DNA of 64,000 nucleotides from an uncultured Prochlorococcus sp. (GCA_902564235.1 CACFAG010000003.1:1-64000); one strand, 5' to 3'; positions 1 through 10,328 are shown, numbered from the stretch's first letter. Notes: generated from the sequence alone by a model not told the origin. Translations and numbers: made by a program.

Positions 1-83
1 TTTTAGAAAAATTAGGAAAGTATATAGAAGAACTAAAAGAACTTGAGAGAAGTATAGATATAGATAAATTTATTATTAAAGTC

Positions 84-1070
84 ATGCCTTATTATAAATT
101 TATTTTTGATGTTAATTGTAACTATAGTTTTGATTCAATAGAGACAGGACAAGTTCCTTATCAATCTACTAAAGAGATAAAAGTGCCCTATGAAACCACT
201 GAAGAAAGAAAAGTCCCATATACTGAGCAAGAAGAGTATAAATACCAAGAACCTTACACATATTATGAAAAACAGGGTCAACAAGTCATCAATCACAGAG
301 TAGTAGATATTAACGTCCCTAAAACTAAATACAGATGGGTCAAGAAAACTAGACCTGTTACTAAATATCGAATTGAAACAGTCCCCACTACTAAATATCG
401 AACTGAAACAGTTCCCACTACTAAATATCGAGAACAAGAAAAAAGGAGAGAAAAAGAACGAAGAACTTATTCTAAGAATTCAGGGAAAACTCATTACATT
501 CCTAATGATTTTTATAGAACAAAAAACTTAATTAGACCAGAAGATATAAATCGATTAATTAATCCAAGAATATTAAATAACAGGAATCAATATCTAAGAG
601 ATTTAAAAAATAATGTTTTTAAAAATACTACTCATAATGTAAGTTATGAATTAGTTTCTTTTGCATATGAATTCACTGAGATGTTTAGCAAAATAGAGAA
701 TCAACTTAAAGGGAAAATAGAAAAAGATATAAGGAATCAATGTGATAGTTATATAAAGAATTCAACTAAATGGGATAAAATGGAAGGATTAGATATTCAT
801 TGCAATTTAACTCCTACAGCAAAGGAAGTTGCTTTTATACCTTATTTGATTGTGCAATTAAAAGGTAAATATTTACCTCAAACTATTTTCACGCATTCAC
901 TTTTAGATAATGATAGATATGAAACAGAAAATGAAAATTTTCCAATTCCAGGAATTTCAAATGAAGTAGAACAACTTGAAGAAAAATACAATTTCAAAAA
1001 AAATAAAAATAAGGGGTTTTGGTTTATTTTAATAGTTTTTATAATTTTGATTCTGGGTCTACTGTTGTAA
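84..1070 (+). CDS. repeat-rich hypothetical protein with C-terminal membrane anchor (start may lie before the window)
   Basis: I do not recognise the family. The N-terminal third is a degenerate repeat region rich in V-P-Y and T-K-Y-R units, with two near-identical blocks (TKYRTETVPT and a variant) and then a very basic stretch (REQEKRREKERR). A mixed alpha/beta middle follows, and the last 20 residues are a clean hydrophobic helix (FWFILIVFIILILGLLL) preceded by lysines, so the protein is probably tail-anchored with the bulk in the cytoplasm. The same frame stays open upstream of the ATG to the window edge and encodes a charged helical stretch (EKLGKYIEELKELERS), so the true start may be outside the window. 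Not an obvious core gene. Confidence 0.7.
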   Translation: MPYYKFIFDVNCNYSFDSIETGQVPYQSTKEIKVPYETTEERKVPYTEQEEYKYQEPYTYYEKQGQQVINHRVVDINVPKTKYRWVKKTRPVTKYRIETVPTTKYRTETVPTTKYREQEKRREKERRTYSKNSGKTHYIPNDFYRTKNLIRPEDINRLINPRILNNRNQYLRDLKNNVFKNTTHNVSYELVSFAYEFTEMFSKIENQLKGKIEKDIRNQCDSYIKNSTKWDKMEGLDIHCNLTPTAKEVAFIPYLIVQLKGKYLPQTIFTHSLLDNDRYETENENFPIPGISNEVEQLEEKYNFKKNKNKGFWFILIVFIILILGLLL

Positions 1071-1180
1071 ATTAAAAATATCTATTTAAATGTTGTTAAC
1101 TTCTTTGTGTAAGACTTCTTTCTATAAAGATAAAACAAAAACTTTCAAAAAATGAATTAAAATTGTGAGAGATTTTTCAG

Positions 1181-1360
1181 ATGAAATTGATTAAATATCC
1201 ACACTTTGTAGATCATAAGAAGAAAGAAGTTTATATCCATATTGAAAGTGGGTTTCCAACAACTCTTGGAGTTCCCCACCTTGTAAACCAGAACTATCCC
1301 ACATATAAAGGAGTTCTGGTATCAAAAAAATACTTGAAAGAATTACAAACGAGTAATTAA
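1181..1360 (+). CDS. small hypothetical protein (59 aa)
   Basis: This short ORF is below the track cutoff. It opens MKLIKYPHFVDHKKKEVYIHIESG and ends KKYLKELQTSN. It has an ATG start and amino-acid usage typical of the many 50-70 residue proteins in this genome. The longer minus-strand ORF over the same bases looks like its shadow. No family recognised. Confidence 0.5.
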   Translation: MKLIKYPHFVDHKKKEVYIHIESGFPTTLGVPHLVNQNYPTYKGVLVSKKYLKELQTSN

Positions 1361-1479
1361 AGGGGTTGTATTTCCCCTGTAACCCCACCACCACTAAGTT
1401 CGTGTCCATCTAACTCTTCACCTACCACTCACCAACCACTAAAAATAATTAAACCCCAGCCATAGACTGAGGTTAAAGG

Positions 1480-1552
1480 TGCCAGGACCCAGATTTGAAC
1501 TGGGGACACGGCGATTTTCAGTCGCCTGCTCTACCAACTGAGCTATCCCGGC
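1480..1552 (-). tRNA. tRNA-Phe (GAA)
   Basis: The reverse complement folds as a tRNA: acceptor GCCGGGA/TCCTGGC, D arm AGCTCAGTTGGTAGAGC, anticodon arm GGCGACTGAAAATCGCC with GAA, and a TTCAAAT T-loop. The discriminator base is A and CCA is not encoded. Confidence 0.97.
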
Positions 1553-1643
1553 TCTAACCTATCTACTTTAAATTAAGATGTGTAGTTTGTGAAACCTTTC
1601 TCATTAAAAATTTATATCTTCATTAAATTTTCACAAAAAAATT

Positions 1644-2873
1644 TTATTCTGAATTAATAGCTAATAAGGCAGTTCCAAATGAGGTAGTTTTTTTACATGA
1701 AACTATTGGTATTTTAATAATTTTTTCTCTTATTTTTCTCCACTGAGGGTTTTTTGAACCTCCACCAATTGTAATAATTTTCTTTGGAAGTGAGCCTGTT
1801 AGTTCACATAGTTTTTCCCATCCTTTCAATTCAATTTTGGCTAGACCTTCGAATAATGCGTGTAAATAAAGTGAGTCGCTTACTGGTCTAGGCCCAAGAA
1901 TCGGCTCTAAATTCGAATTATTAACTGGAAATCGCTCTCCTTTGCTGTTAAGAGGTAAAAGATTTAAAGAAGTTTTTTTAGATGGATTTATCTGTCGACT
2001 GAGCTCTTTAATTTCTAAATCAGAAAAAAATTTAGATAATACACCACATCCTGCGTTTGATGCTCCTCCGCAGATCCACTCGCCACTAACTCTATGGGTT
2101 GTAATCCCCTTTGCTTGTATAGGGTTATTAATAAATTTTTTAACTACAATAGTTGTTCCTAAAACTGTGAGACCATCTTCTTTCTTTAAACCCGCAGCTA
2201 TTAAACTTGCATTAGAGTCAGTAGTACCTGAGATTAATATTAATTTCTTATTCAAATTAAATCTTAATGCTAAATCAGAATTGACTTGGCCAACAATTTT
2301 TCCACTTTTTATTATTTGAGGTAAGCATTTTTGCCATGAAGTATTGAAATAGCTTTTTGGCCAGGATTCTTTTTTAAGATCCCAACCAAGTTTGAGATTA
2401 TTACCTTCTTCTCCAAAAGTCCAATCTTTTAAAAACCACCCAGTTATCAAATCAGATTGATGTCTTAAAAGTATATTTGTTCCATATTTATCTATTAGTT
2501 TTAATGCCTTAGCAAGACTACTGTATGGAGTTCTCAAATGATCTTCTTCAGAAGTTAATGATTCAAGAAGGATCTTATGTTCAATACATGCCTGGTCATA
2601 AGGTATAGCTTCTCCTAAAGGCTCCCCTTTTAAATTGGATGCTGTCAAAGTTCCTGAAGTACCAGATATAGCCAATTTATTAAGGTTAATTTTCAACTCA
2701 ATAGGTAAACTATCTAAAAGATTCTCACAAGAATTAATCCAAGAATTTGGATTTTTAAAACTATAGAAATAAGGAACTGAATTTGAATATACCAATTTCT
2801 TATGAAGATTAATTATGGATATTCTTGCACCACTGGTACCAAAATCTAACCCTCCATAAAAATTATCAGGCAT
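1644..2873 (-). CDS. FGGY-family sugar kinase (D-ribulokinase/xylulokinase-like)
   Basis: A 409-residue ASKHA-fold carbohydrate kinase. The N-terminal phosphate-1 loop is visible (GLDFGTSGARISI), with an ISGTSGT segment near residue 70, a second-domain ISGTTDSNASLIAAGL segment, and a C-terminal adenosine motif (IITIGGGSKNPQWRKI). It is shorter than E. coli xylulokinase and fits the cyanobacterial/plant XK-1 type, which is known to phosphorylate D-ribulose; I cannot prove substrate from sequence. It lies 12 bp downstream of metK on the same strand, so the two may be cotranscribed. Confidence 0.88.
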   Translation of the reverse strand: MPDNFYGGLDFGTSGARISIINLHKKLVYSNSVPYFYSFKNPNSWINSCENLLDSLPIELKINLNKLAISGTSGTLTASNLKGEPLGEAIPYDQACIEHKILLESLTSEEDHLRTPYSSLAKALKLIDKYGTNILLRHQSDLITGWFLKDWTFGEEGNNLKLGWDLKKESWPKSYFNTSWQKCLPQIIKSGKIVGQVNSDLALRFNLNKKLILISGTTDSNASLIAAGLKKEDGLTVLGTTIVVKKFINNPIQAKGITTHRVSGEWICGGASNAGCGVLSKFFSDLEIKELSRQINPSKKTSLNLLPLNSKGERFPVNNSNLEPILGPRPVSDSLYLHALFEGLAKIELKGWEKLCELTGSLPKKIITIGGGSKNPQWRKIREKIIKIPIVSCKKTTSFGTALLAINSE

Positions 2874-2885
2874 AGAATAATTATT

Positions 2886-4127
2886 TTATAAAAATACTTT
2901 GGCCCCCTCTGCTAATTGGGCTGCTTTCCCTTCTACATTTTCCCAAGGAAGTTCAAGATCTCTTCTACCAAAATGTCCATAGGACGCTGTCTTTCTGAAA
3001 AATTTACCACCCATTTGTTTGGGTAGATTTCTTAAGTTAAACTCTTTTATTATTGCTGCAGGTCTTAAATCAAAGTGATTTTTAATAAGCTCAGTCAAAT
3101 TAGCTTGTGAAATAACACCAGTATCAAACGTTTCAACCAGAATGGAAATCGGTTTTGCAACTCCAATTGCATAACTTAATTGTACCTCTGCCTTTTTTGC
3201 TAATTTTGCCTCAACTATACTTTTAGCTACATAACGTGCAGCATAAGCTGCTGATCTATCCACTTTTGTGGGATCTTTACCCGAAAATGCTCCTCCTCCG
3301 TGTCTTGCATATCCACCATAAGTATCAACAATGATTTTTCTACCGGTAAGCCCGGCATCTCCTTGAGGACCTCCTACGACAAATTTCCCTGTTGGATTTA
3401 CTAGAAATCTTGTTTTGTTAATGTTTGGTTTGATTTCTAAATCTTCAGTAGCAGGAATTACAACATTCGTCCATAAATCTTCTTTTATTCTTTGACGAAT
3501 TTCTTCTTCATTTGTGATCCCATCAATCTCAGGATTATGTTGAGTTGAAATTAAAATAGTATTTATCGAAACTGGGACACCTTTTTCATAATCAATACTT
3601 ACTTGAGTTTTACCATCAGGGAGGAGATAATTAAGGACTTTATCGTGTCTTACTTTGGCGAGTTGAATGGCTAATCTATGAGCTAAGCTAATTGGTAAGG
3701 GCATCAATTCAGGTGTTTCATCGCATGCATAGCCAAACATTATTCCTTGGTCACCTGCTCCGGTATTGTCTTCCAAATCATCGTTAATGTCTTCAGCTTC
3801 GTTCACTCCCTGAGAAATATCTGGTGATTGCTCATCAAGTGCTACTAAGACAGCACAACTATTTGCATCAAAACCACCTGCTTTATAACCTTCATATCCA
3901 ATTTCCTTAATTACATTTCTAACAAGTTTGATATAATCAACTTTTGCTTTTGAAGTTATTTCTCCAGTCAACAGACAAAGACCGGTATTAACAACAGTTT
4001 CACATGCTACTCTGCTTTCTGGATCTTCTGTTAATAAAGCATCTAAAACTGCGTCACTTATTTGATCACATATTTTGTCTGGATGACCTTCAGTGACAGA
4101 TTCAGAAGTGAAGATAAAATCACTCAT
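2886..4127 (-). CDS. metK: S-adenosylmethionine synthetase
   Basis: Makes S-adenosylmethionine from methionine and ATP in the cytoplasm. The 413-residue length and start ([29 protein letters not shown]) are typical of the family. The methionine/ATP-binding GHPDK and the signatures [12 protein letters not shown] and [23 protein letters not shown] are all present, so the enzyme should be active. It would supply methyl donor to the island methyltransferase and to chlorophyll and corrin synthesis. Confidence 0.98.
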   Translation of the reverse strand: MSDFIFTSESVTEGHPDKICDQISDAVLDALLTEDPESRVACETVVNTGLCLLTGEITSKAKVDYIKLVRNVIKEIGYEGYKAGGFDANSCAVLVALDEQSPDISQGVNEAEDINDDLEDNTGAGDQGIMFGYACDETPELMPLPISLAHRLAIQLAKVRHDKVLNYLLPDGKTQVSIDYEKGVPVSINTILISTQHNPEIDGITNEEEIRQRIKEDLWTNVVIPATEDLEIKPNINKTRFLVNPTGKFVVGGPQGDAGLTGRKIIVDTYGGYARHGGGAFSGKDPTKVDRSAAYAARYVAKSIVEAKLAKKAEVQLSYAIGVAKPISILVETFDTGVISQANLTELIKNHFDLRPAAIIKEFNLRNLPKQMGGKFFRKTASYGHFGRRDLELPWENVEGKAAQLAEGAKVFL

Positions 4128-4266
4128 TTAAACATAAAATTTGAATTTAATTTATCTTAAATTAGACTGTAGTTACTAAGCAATAATTGTAAATTAAAAT
4201 GGTTATTTAAGAATAAAAAGATTTTTGTTCTGATATTCCCGCACAAATAAATTAACTAGATTTAGT

Positions 4267-5352
4267 CTATTCAGCTGAAGGTGTTGGGATTTCTTCATTT
4301 TCATCAGTTTGTTCGAATAACATTTGTTTGTATTTGGCAGCCATTTCTTCAGCTTTACTAAAAACTTTTTGAGGGTCAGTTAGCATATCACCTGGTTCAG
4401 GTTCAAGAGCTTTTGTAGATAATGAAATTCTTCCTCTTTCCGAATCAAGGTCAATTATCATGACTTTCATTTGATCATTAACATTTAAAATATTATGGGG
4501 AGTCTCTATATGTTCATGACTGATTTCAGAAATGTGCAATAGACCACTAACTCCACCAATATCAATAAAGGCTCCATAAGGTTTAATACCTTTTACAGAA
4601 CCTACAACTACTTCGCCTACCTCAAGTCTATTCATTTTTTTCTCCACCAAAGCTCTTCTATGACTTAGTACTAATCTGTTCCTCTCTTCATCAACTTCAA
4701 GAAATTTTAAAGGCAAATATTCACCTTCTAAGTCATCTTTAATTTTTCGAGCACTGATATGAGAGCCTGGTATAAAACCTCTCAGGCCTTCTACCCTCAC
4801 AAGAGCACCACCTCTGTTTGTCGCAAAAACTTCAGAGTATATTGTGGCATCTTCTTTTTGGAGTTGTCTAACCCTTTCCCATGCTCTTTGATATTCAATT
4901 CTTCTAATTGAGAGGGCTAACTGGCCATCTTCATTTTCTTCACTCATTATGAAGAATTCCCTGCTTTCTGAAGGTTGTAAAACATCATTAAGACCTTCAA
5001 CTCTATTTATTGAAACCTCTTGAACAGGCATAAAAGCAGCTGTTTTTGCACCTATATCTATCATCGCCCCTTTGGGCTCTAAAGCGAAAACGGTACCTTT
5101 TACTAAATCACCAGGTTTAAAGTTATAGTCATACTTCCCCAAAAGTGATGCAAATTCTTCTTGTGTGAATCCTGCAGTGTCAAAATCTGTATTTGTTCTG
5201 CTAGAGGAAGAATCTGCTGAAGGTATATCGCTCTTCTCGAATGATAAATCTTCCTCATTTTGAGTGGCTGCATCATTATCTAGCTCAGACGAATTTTTAA
5301 TTTCTTGATCCTCAGAAAGCTTTTTAATGGTTTGGGAAGAATTTTCGTTCAT
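4267..5352 (-). CDS. rpsA: 30S ribosomal protein S1 (three S1 domains)
   Basis: An S1 protein of 361 residues, the shorter cyanobacterial form with three OB-fold S1 repeats: about residues 80-150 (FKPGDLVKGTVFALEPKGAMIDIG), 165-230 (EVFATNRGGALVRVEGLRGFIPGSH) and 245-315 (LEVGEVVVGSVKGIKPYGAFIDIGGVSGLLHIS). The N terminus is an acidic low-complexity tail of about 50 residues rich in S, D and E. It binds mRNA on the 30S subunit. Confidence 0.95.
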   Translation of the reverse strand: MNENSSQTIKKLSEDQEIKNSSELDNDAATQNEEDLSFEKSDIPSADSSSSRTNTDFDTAGFTQEEFASLLGKYDYNFKPGDLVKGTVFALEPKGAMIDIGAKTAAFMPVQEVSINRVEGLNDVLQPSESREFFIMSEENEDGQLALSIRRIEYQRAWERVRQLQKEDATIYSEVFATNRGGALVRVEGLRGFIPGSHISARKIKDDLEGEYLPLKFLEVDEERNRLVLSHRRALVEKKMNRLEVGEVVVGSVKGIKPYGAFIDIGGVSGLLHISEISHEHIETPHNILNVNDQMKVMIIDLDSERGRISLSTKALEPEPGDMLTDPQKVFSKAEEMAAKYKQMLFEQTDENEEIPTPSAE

Positions 5353-5461
5353 TTTTTGTAGCGCAGACTACCTAAGGTAGTTAGAAAGGAATGCTACTAG
5401 CCTGCAAACCAATAGCAAAAAACAATTGTGATATGTATTCTACACTTTAAGATGCTGAATT

Positions 5462-5941
5462 TTATGAAATTGAAGCTAATTGGTTTTTTGAACTTCCTTT
5501 TAGAGATTCAAGAGTAGAAATAAAATCTTTTACCCCATTAAATTTTCTGTAAACTGAGGCGTATCTTATGTAAGCTACTTCGTTTTCTTTCCTAAGATTT
5601 TTTAGTATTAATTCTCCGATTTGTGAAGATTTAATATCTTTGTTAGAGTCTTGTAAAATTTGAGATTCTATTCCATCTACGAAATTAATAATTGCTTCGC
5701 TGCTGAAGTTAGTCTTTTCGCAAGCTCTTGATATACCAGTAAATAATTTTTGTTTATCAAATAATTCTCTGCTGCCGTCTTTCTTTAAAACTGAAACTGG
5801 CATTGATTCCACTCTTTCATAAGTTGTAAATCTAAAGCTGCAATTTAAGCACTCTCTTCTTCTTCGAACACTCTTGCCACTATCGGCAGATCTTGATTCC
5901 AAAACTCTGCTATCTGTGTTTTGACAGGTTGGACACTGCAT
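5462..5941 (-). CDS. nrdR: transcriptional repressor NrdR
   Basis: A zinc-ribbon plus ATP-cone repressor of ribonucleotide reductase genes. The family start MQCPTCQN is residue 9 of the track ORF, so I moved the start to 5941. The zinc ribbon has two Cys pairs (CPTC, CLNC) followed by RFTTYERVE, and the ATP-cone begins with [17 protein letters not shown]. The length of 159 residues is normal. It sits downstream of psbT but is separated from it by a strong terminator. Confidence 0.95.
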   Translation of the reverse strand: MQCPTCQNTDSRVLESRSADSGKSVRRRRECLNCSFRFTTYERVESMPVSVLKKDGSRELFDKQKLFTGISRACEKTNFSSEAIINFVDGIESQILQDSNKDIKSSQIGELILKNLRKENEVAYIRYASVYRKFNGVKDFISTLESLKGSSKNQLASIS

Positions 5942-6001
5942 GTGGTGAAATAAGCTGCACTTCAACTCTAATAGTAGAGTAATATCTTAATAATGGAAAG
6001 T

Positions 6002-6032
6002 AAAAAAAAACCTCTTGTTAAAGAGGTTTTTT
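6002..6032 (-). terminator. rho-independent terminator after psbBT
   Basis: A perfect stem of about 10 bp (AAAACCTCTT / AAGAGGTTTT) with a GTTA loop. It gives a U-run on the minus strand and an A-run mirrored on plus, so it ends the psbB-psbT transcript before nrdR. Confidence 0.9.
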
Positions 6033-6038
6033 CTAAGT

Positions 6039-6137
6039 TCATTTTCTATCGAATTTAGGCGGGTCTCTAAAGGCGACAGCAAAGAATAGGGTCACAACTG
6101 CGAGAGTTAGAATAAGAACGTAAGCAAAAGCTTCCAT
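6039..6137 (-). CDS. psbT: photosystem II protein PsbT
   Basis: A 32-residue single-helix PSII subunit, [29 protein letters not shown] plus a short basic tail, at the dimer interface in the thylakoid membrane. It is too short for the track. It lies 23 bp downstream of psbB on the same strand, the conserved psbB-psbT order, and is followed by the terminator at 6002-6032. Confidence 0.97.
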   Translation of the reverse strand: MEAFAYVLILTLAVVTLFFAVAFRDPPKFDRK

Positions 6138-6160
6138 AAGATTAAGTAAATAAGTTTAGT

Positions 6161-7684
6161 TTAAACCCTTCCTGGGATTCTTCTTGTGGATTCGTCACCA
6201 AGTTTCTTGAATAAACCAAATTCAACTTGGTCGCCAATCTCAGCATCAATACCAGCAAAGGAATTTCTGTAAAGAGTTCTTGAAGCATGCCACCAGTGGC
6301 CAAACAAGAATAGCAATCCGAAACATAAATGTGCATATGTAAACCACGCTCTAGGTGAGCTTCGGAATACACCGTCAGATTTATATGTTTCTCTGTCAAA
6401 CTTGAATGCTTCTCCAAGTTGAGCCTTTCTAGCTAATCTTTTAACTACTGCAGGGTCTGTAAATGTTTGTCCATCTAGGTCACCTCCATAGATAGTTGCA
6501 GTGATACCAGTCTGTTCAAAAGAATACTTTGCCTCCGCTCTTCTAAATGGAATATCTGCCCTAACATTACCTTCTTTATCTTCAAGAATCACAGGGAAGT
6601 TTTCAAAGAAGTTAGGAATTCTTCTAACTTCTAATTCGTTACCTTCCTTATCTTGAAAGGCAATGTGACCTTGCCAGCCAGTTGGTAATCCATCACCATT
6701 AACAAGAGCTCCAACTCTAAATAGTCCTCCTTTAGCTGGACTATTCCCAACATAATCGTAGAAGGCTAACTTCTCTGGAATCGATGCATATGCCTCAGAT
6801 TTAGTAGCACCATCGTCTATTGCCGCTTGTACTCTTCTATTAATTTCAGTTTTGAAGTAACCTGAATCCCATTGATATCTGGTAGGACCAAAAAGCTCTA
6901 CTGGGGTTGTTGCTGAACCGTACCACATTGTGCCGGAAACAACAAAAGATACAAATAATACAGCAGCTAAAGCACTAGCAAGGACTCCTTCTAGACTTCC
7001 AAGTTTTAATGCTCTATAAAGTCTTTCTCCAGGTCTGTTGGTGATGTGAAAAATACCTCCAATAATACCCATAAGCCCTGCTGCAATATGATTCGCTACT
7101 ATACCTCCTGGATTAAAAGGATTAAATCCTTCTACTCCCCAGGAAGGGGCTACAGGTTCTACATGACCAGTTAAACCATAAGGGTCAGAAACCCAAATCC
7201 CTACGTTTGCACAATGAAAAGCTCCAAAACCAAAACACGTTAGTCCGGCTAGAAGAAGGTGAATTCCGAAAATTCTTGGTAAATCAAGAGCAGGCTCACC
7301 AGTTCTTGAGTCTTCCCACAAATCTAAGTCCCAGTATGTCCAGTGCCAAATTGAGGCTAACATCAATAGACCACTAAATACTATGTGAGCTGCTGCAACC
7401 CCTTCGAAACTCCAGAATCCAGGATCAACCCCAGTAGCACCGGTAATATCCCATCCGTTCCAACTACTTGTGATACCTAGCCTTGCCATGAAAGGCATGA
7501 CGTACATTCCCTGTCTCCACATTGGATTCAGAACAGCATCAGAAGGATCAAAAATGGCTAATTCATAAAGAGCCATTGAACCGGCCCAGCCGGCTAATAA
7601 TGCAGTATGCATAAGATGCACAGCAAGTAGTCGACCTGGGTCATTAATAACTACTGTGTGAACTCGATACCAAGGCAATCCCAT
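6161..7684 (-). CDS. psbB: photosystem II CP47 chlorophyll protein
   Basis: The 507-residue inner antenna of photosystem II. The start [37 protein letters not shown] is diagnostic. Six transmembrane helices carry the chlorophyll-binding histidines, and the large lumenal loop lies between helices V and VI. The C-terminal tail (RRIPGRV) is short. Transcribed with psbT; divergent from the ferredoxin gene across a 222 bp promoter region. Confidence 0.99.
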   Translation of the reverse strand: MGLPWYRVHTVVINDPGRLLAVHLMHTALLAGWAGSMALYELAIFDPSDAVLNPMWRQGMYVMPFMARLGITSSWNGWDITGATGVDPGFWSFEGVAAAHIVFSGLLMLASIWHWTYWDLDLWEDSRTGEPALDLPRIFGIHLLLAGLTCFGFGAFHCANVGIWVSDPYGLTGHVEPVAPSWGVEGFNPFNPGGIVANHIAAGLMGIIGGIFHITNRPGERLYRALKLGSLEGVLASALAAVLFVSFVVSGTMWYGSATTPVELFGPTRYQWDSGYFKTEINRRVQAAIDDGATKSEAYASIPEKLAFYDYVGNSPAKGGLFRVGALVNGDGLPTGWQGHIAFQDKEGNELEVRRIPNFFENFPVILEDKEGNVRADIPFRRAEAKYSFEQTGITATIYGGDLDGQTFTDPAVVKRLARKAQLGEAFKFDRETYKSDGVFRSSPRAWFTYAHLCFGLLFLFGHWWHASRTLYRNSFAGIDAEIGDQVEFGLFKKLGDESTRRIPGRV

Positions 7685-7906
7685 CGGTTAATTTCTAGTA
7701 ACTATGCTGTGTAAACAGCTAAACATCACGATAGTAAGGGTTTTTTAGCCTTTGAGGGATTTTTGTAAATAAATTTATTTTCTTGCAAAAATTGGTCAAA
7801 TCAATTGGCAGAACAAAGTTTATAAGGAATTTTTGGCTAAAAACTGTTAATATTTTGGTCACAATTCTCAAAGTAAAACGTCAAAATAAGAAAAATAACT
7901 AAAAAA

Positions 7907-8269
7907 ATGGCAACTATCAGATTTATTCGTGAGGACATTGAGGTCCAATGCAATCCTGGTGAGAATTTAAGGGAACTTGTAATGAAAGAGAATTTACAGC
8001 TATATGGATTAAAAGGTATTTTAGGAAATTGTGGAGGTGCGGGACAATGTAGTACTTGTTTTATTTCAGTTGAAGGTGGAAACAAAAATTCTTTGAGCCC
8101 TCTTACATCTGTTGAAGAAGACAAACTGAAAAATAGACCAGAAAATTGGCGCCTTGCATGTCAAACATTGATAAAATCATCTGCAGTAATTTTAACAAAA
8201 CCACAATCTCCCCCCTCAAATTTGGAAGAACTAAAAAAAATTAGTGAAAATAAAAAATTACCTCGCTAA
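7907..8269 (+). CDS. [2Fe-2S] ferredoxin
   Basis: A plant-type 2Fe-2S domain of 120 residues. Three of the four ligands are in GNCGGAGQCSTCF (C-x5-C-x2-C) and the fourth is in RLACQT. The cluster loop differs from photosynthetic PetF (C-x4-C-x2-C), so this is one of the alternative ferredoxins and not the main PSI acceptor. The C terminus is a short proline/lysine-rich tail. It heads a plus-strand run with psbM. Confidence 0.88.
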   Translation: MATIRFIREDIEVQCNPGENLRELVMKENLQLYGLKGILGNCGGAGQCSTCFISVEGGNKNSLSPLTSVEEDKLKNRPENWRLACQTLIKSSAVILTKPQSPPSNLEELKKISENKKLPR

Positions 8270-8377
8270 ATTGTTTAAGACTGTTAATCAGTTTATAAAA
8301 TTTGTTTATTTTTCCACTTTATTTTAATTTATATGTCTATGATCTTAATACTTAACTTAGTAATACTAATTAATTAA

Positions 8378-8530
8378 ATGGAAACAACTAATTTTGGATT
8401 CGTAGCTAGTCTTTTATTTGTGGGCGTGCCAACAATATTCCTCATAGGGTTATTCATTTCTACACAAGACGGAGAGAAATCAAGCTTCTACTCTGACTCT
8501 AGTAAAGGTAGGCTTGGACCAAAACGCTAA
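8378..8530 (+). CDS. psbM: photosystem II protein PsbM
   Basis: A 50-residue ORF missed by the track: METTNFGFVASLLFVGVPTIFLIGLFISTQ followed by a polar C-terminal tail ending GRLGPKR. The N-terminal helix matches PsbM, a single-span subunit at the PSII dimer interface. The roughly 15-residue tail is an extension beyond the canonical ~35-residue form. Confidence 0.92.
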   Translation: METTNFGFVASLLFVGVPTIFLIGLFISTQDGEKSSFYSDSSKGRLGPKR

Positions 8531-8541
8531 TGCTTTAATAA

Positions 8542-9411
8542 ATGCTTTGCATTTCTGTTGAAAAATTTTTATTTTGGAAAAAAATACAACTTGCTAAAGG
8601 AGGCGATCAACAATCTTTTGCATTTTTACTTGATTGTATAGGAGGTATACCGACTGGTGATTTAAACTCGATAAGTATAAATCCAAAAGCAACCTTATAT
8701 TTAAAAAAAAATTTAGGGTATTTAGAATCTATTTGGGACGATCATTTACAAAAATCTTGCCCAATCCAATACCTCTGTGGAATAACGTTTTGGAGAGACT
8801 TAAAATTAAAAGTTACAAGTAAGGTACTAATTCCTAGACCAGAAACAGAGCTAATAATCGATATTGTCTTTAATAAATTTAGAAAGAGATCGGAAGAATT
8901 ATTTTTTGCCGAATTAGGAACTGGATCAGGTGCAATTAGTATAGCTTTGGCATTGGCTTATCCTTTGAGCGAGGGAGTAGCAACTGATATAGATCAAGAT
9001 GTATTAAAAATAGCCACTAAAAATTTTATAAACTCTTCTAAAAAATCAAATTTGAAATTTTATTGTGGGAATTGGTGGTTACCTCTTGAAAGTTTCAAAG
9101 GGAAATTAGACCTCGTTATTTCAAACCCGCCATATATTCCCAGAGATACTTATGAAAAATTACCCAAAGAAGTTAAAAATTTTGAACCTAAAGTTGCTTT
9201 ATTAGGCGGCGAAGATGGTTTAAAACATATAAATGAAATAGTACAAAAAGCACCATTATTCTTAAAGGAGAATGGTTGGCTAATTTTAGAGAATCATTTT
9301 GATCAAAGTGAAAAAGTAAAACAACTCCTTTTTAAAAATAAATTTACATCAATAGAAATTGTGAAAGATCTTTCAGGTATTGGTAGGTTTACCATTGGAA
9401 GATATAAATAA
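8542..9411 (+). CDS. prmC: release factor glutamine methyltransferase PrmC (HemK)
   Basis: N5-methylates the GGQ glutamine of peptide release factors using SAM. A helical N-terminal domain (to about residue 95) is followed by the class I methyltransferase core: ELGTGSGAISIALA (motif I) and the catalytic ISNPPYIP (N-P-P-Y). IPRPETELI, also characteristic, precedes motif I. Start at 8542 is the first ATG, 11 bp after psbM. Confidence 0.95.
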   Translation: MLCISVEKFLFWKKIQLAKGGDQQSFAFLLDCIGGIPTGDLNSISINPKATLYLKKNLGYLESIWDDHLQKSCPIQYLCGITFWRDLKLKVTSKVLIPRPETELIIDIVFNKFRKRSEELFFAELGTGSGAISIALALAYPLSEGVATDIDQDVLKIATKNFINSSKKSNLKFYCGNWWLPLESFKGKLDLVISNPPYIPRDTYEKLPKEVKNFEPKVALLGGEDGLKHINEIVQKAPLFLKENGWLILENHFDQSEKVKQLLFKNKFTSIEIVKDLSGIGRFTIGRYK

Positions 9412-9434
9412 ATTAATGTAAATTCAAAATCTAA

Positions 9435-10016
9435 ATGAATTTAGTAGACTGTAAGACTGCCTCAAAGACTCTTAAAAGTGGTTTGCCTATAATTTTCCCA
9501 ACAGACACTTTACCTGCAATTGGATGCTTACCAAAATTCTCAAATATTATTTATGAGTTTAAAAAAAGAGAAAGAAATAAACCTTTAATTCTTATGGGAT
9601 CAGAACATAAACATTTAATTGATTATGTTCACGAATCAGCAAAAAAAGATTACGAAAATATAGCTTTAAAATATTGGCCTGGAGCTTTGACAATTGTTAC
9701 TCCTGCTTCAGAAAAACAGGCTGTAAACATTACCAGCAAAGATCTTACTATTGGGTTGAGAATTCCAAATTCATACATGGCACAATCTCTTTTGAGAGAA
9801 ACAGGCCCGTTGTTAACTTCAAGTGCAAATATTTCAGGTTTTAAAGGATCAAATACAGCTGAAGGTATTGCTCTAGACTTCCCTTCTTTAAAAATTTTGG
9901 GACCTATCCCCTGGGGGAAAAGTAGTGGAAAAGCTAGCACTATAATATTTTGGAAGAAAAGTGGAGATTGGAGACTTATTAGAGAAGGAGAAGTAATAGT
10001 TAGGGAATTGTATTGA
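9435..10016 (+). CDS. tsaC: threonylcarbamoyl-AMP synthase (YrdC/Sua5 domain)
   Basis: The 193-residue single YrdC-domain form makes threonylcarbamoyl-AMP for the t6A37 modification of ANN-decoding tRNAs. FPTDTLPAIGC near the N terminus and KKRERNKPLILM are the nucleotide/threonine-binding signatures, and LTSSANISGFKGS is the conserved C-terminal motif. It follows prmC by 23 bp, and its stop overlaps the ATG of the next small gene. Confidence 0.93.
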   Translation: MNLVDCKTASKTLKSGLPIIFPTDTLPAIGCLPKFSNIIYEFKKRERNKPLILMGSEHKHLIDYVHESAKKDYENIALKYWPGALTIVTPASEKQAVNITSKDLTIGLRIPNSYMAQSLLRETGPLLTSSANISGFKGSNTAEGIALDFPSLKILGPIPWGKSSGKASTIIFWKKSGDWRLIREGEVIVRELY

Positions 10017-10183
10017 TGTTATTATTATTATTTTTTGTTTTCTTAATTCAATTTTTAAACTATTGGATATTTGAACCTCTTGTATCTTTTTTAGAGTATG
10101 TAATCGAAATAAGATCGTTTCCTATCATTGCTCTGATAAGTTTGATCTTTTTATTTTCAGCAAATAATATTGAAAAGAATTAA
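10016..10183 (+). CDS. small membrane protein (55 aa), translationally coupled to tsaC
   Basis: Missed by the track. The ATG overlaps the tsaC stop (TGATG). The product starts MLLLLFFVFLIQFLNYWIFEPLV and has two hydrophobic stretches (about residues 1-20 and 36-50) separated by a short acidic loop. Coupling and membrane character support a real gene; family unknown. Confidence 0.6.
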   Translation: MLLLLFFVFLIQFLNYWIFEPLVSFLEYVIEIRSFPIIALISLIFLFSANNIEKN

Positions 10184-10192
10184 ATAAAAAAA

Positions 10193-10264
10193 TGCCGGCT
10201 AACAGATTTGAACTGATGACCTTCGCTTTACAAAAGCGCTGCTCTACCGCTGAGCTAAGCCGGC
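10193..10264 (-). tRNA. tRNA-Thr (TGT)
   Basis: The reverse complement gives acceptor GCCGGCT/AGCCGGC, D arm AGCTCAGCGGTAGAGC, an anticodon loop TTTGTAA with TGT, and a TTCAAAT T-loop. CCA is not encoded. Confidence 0.96.
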
Positions 10265-10328
10265 ATAATGACCATCTTACAATTAAGGTGGATCAAACTT
10301 AGTATTTTTTGGATGTTTTTAAAATTTA

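Noticed and set aside
1191-1409. 72-residue minus-strand ORF
   Set aside because: It overlaps the better plus-strand 59-residue gene and has no motif.
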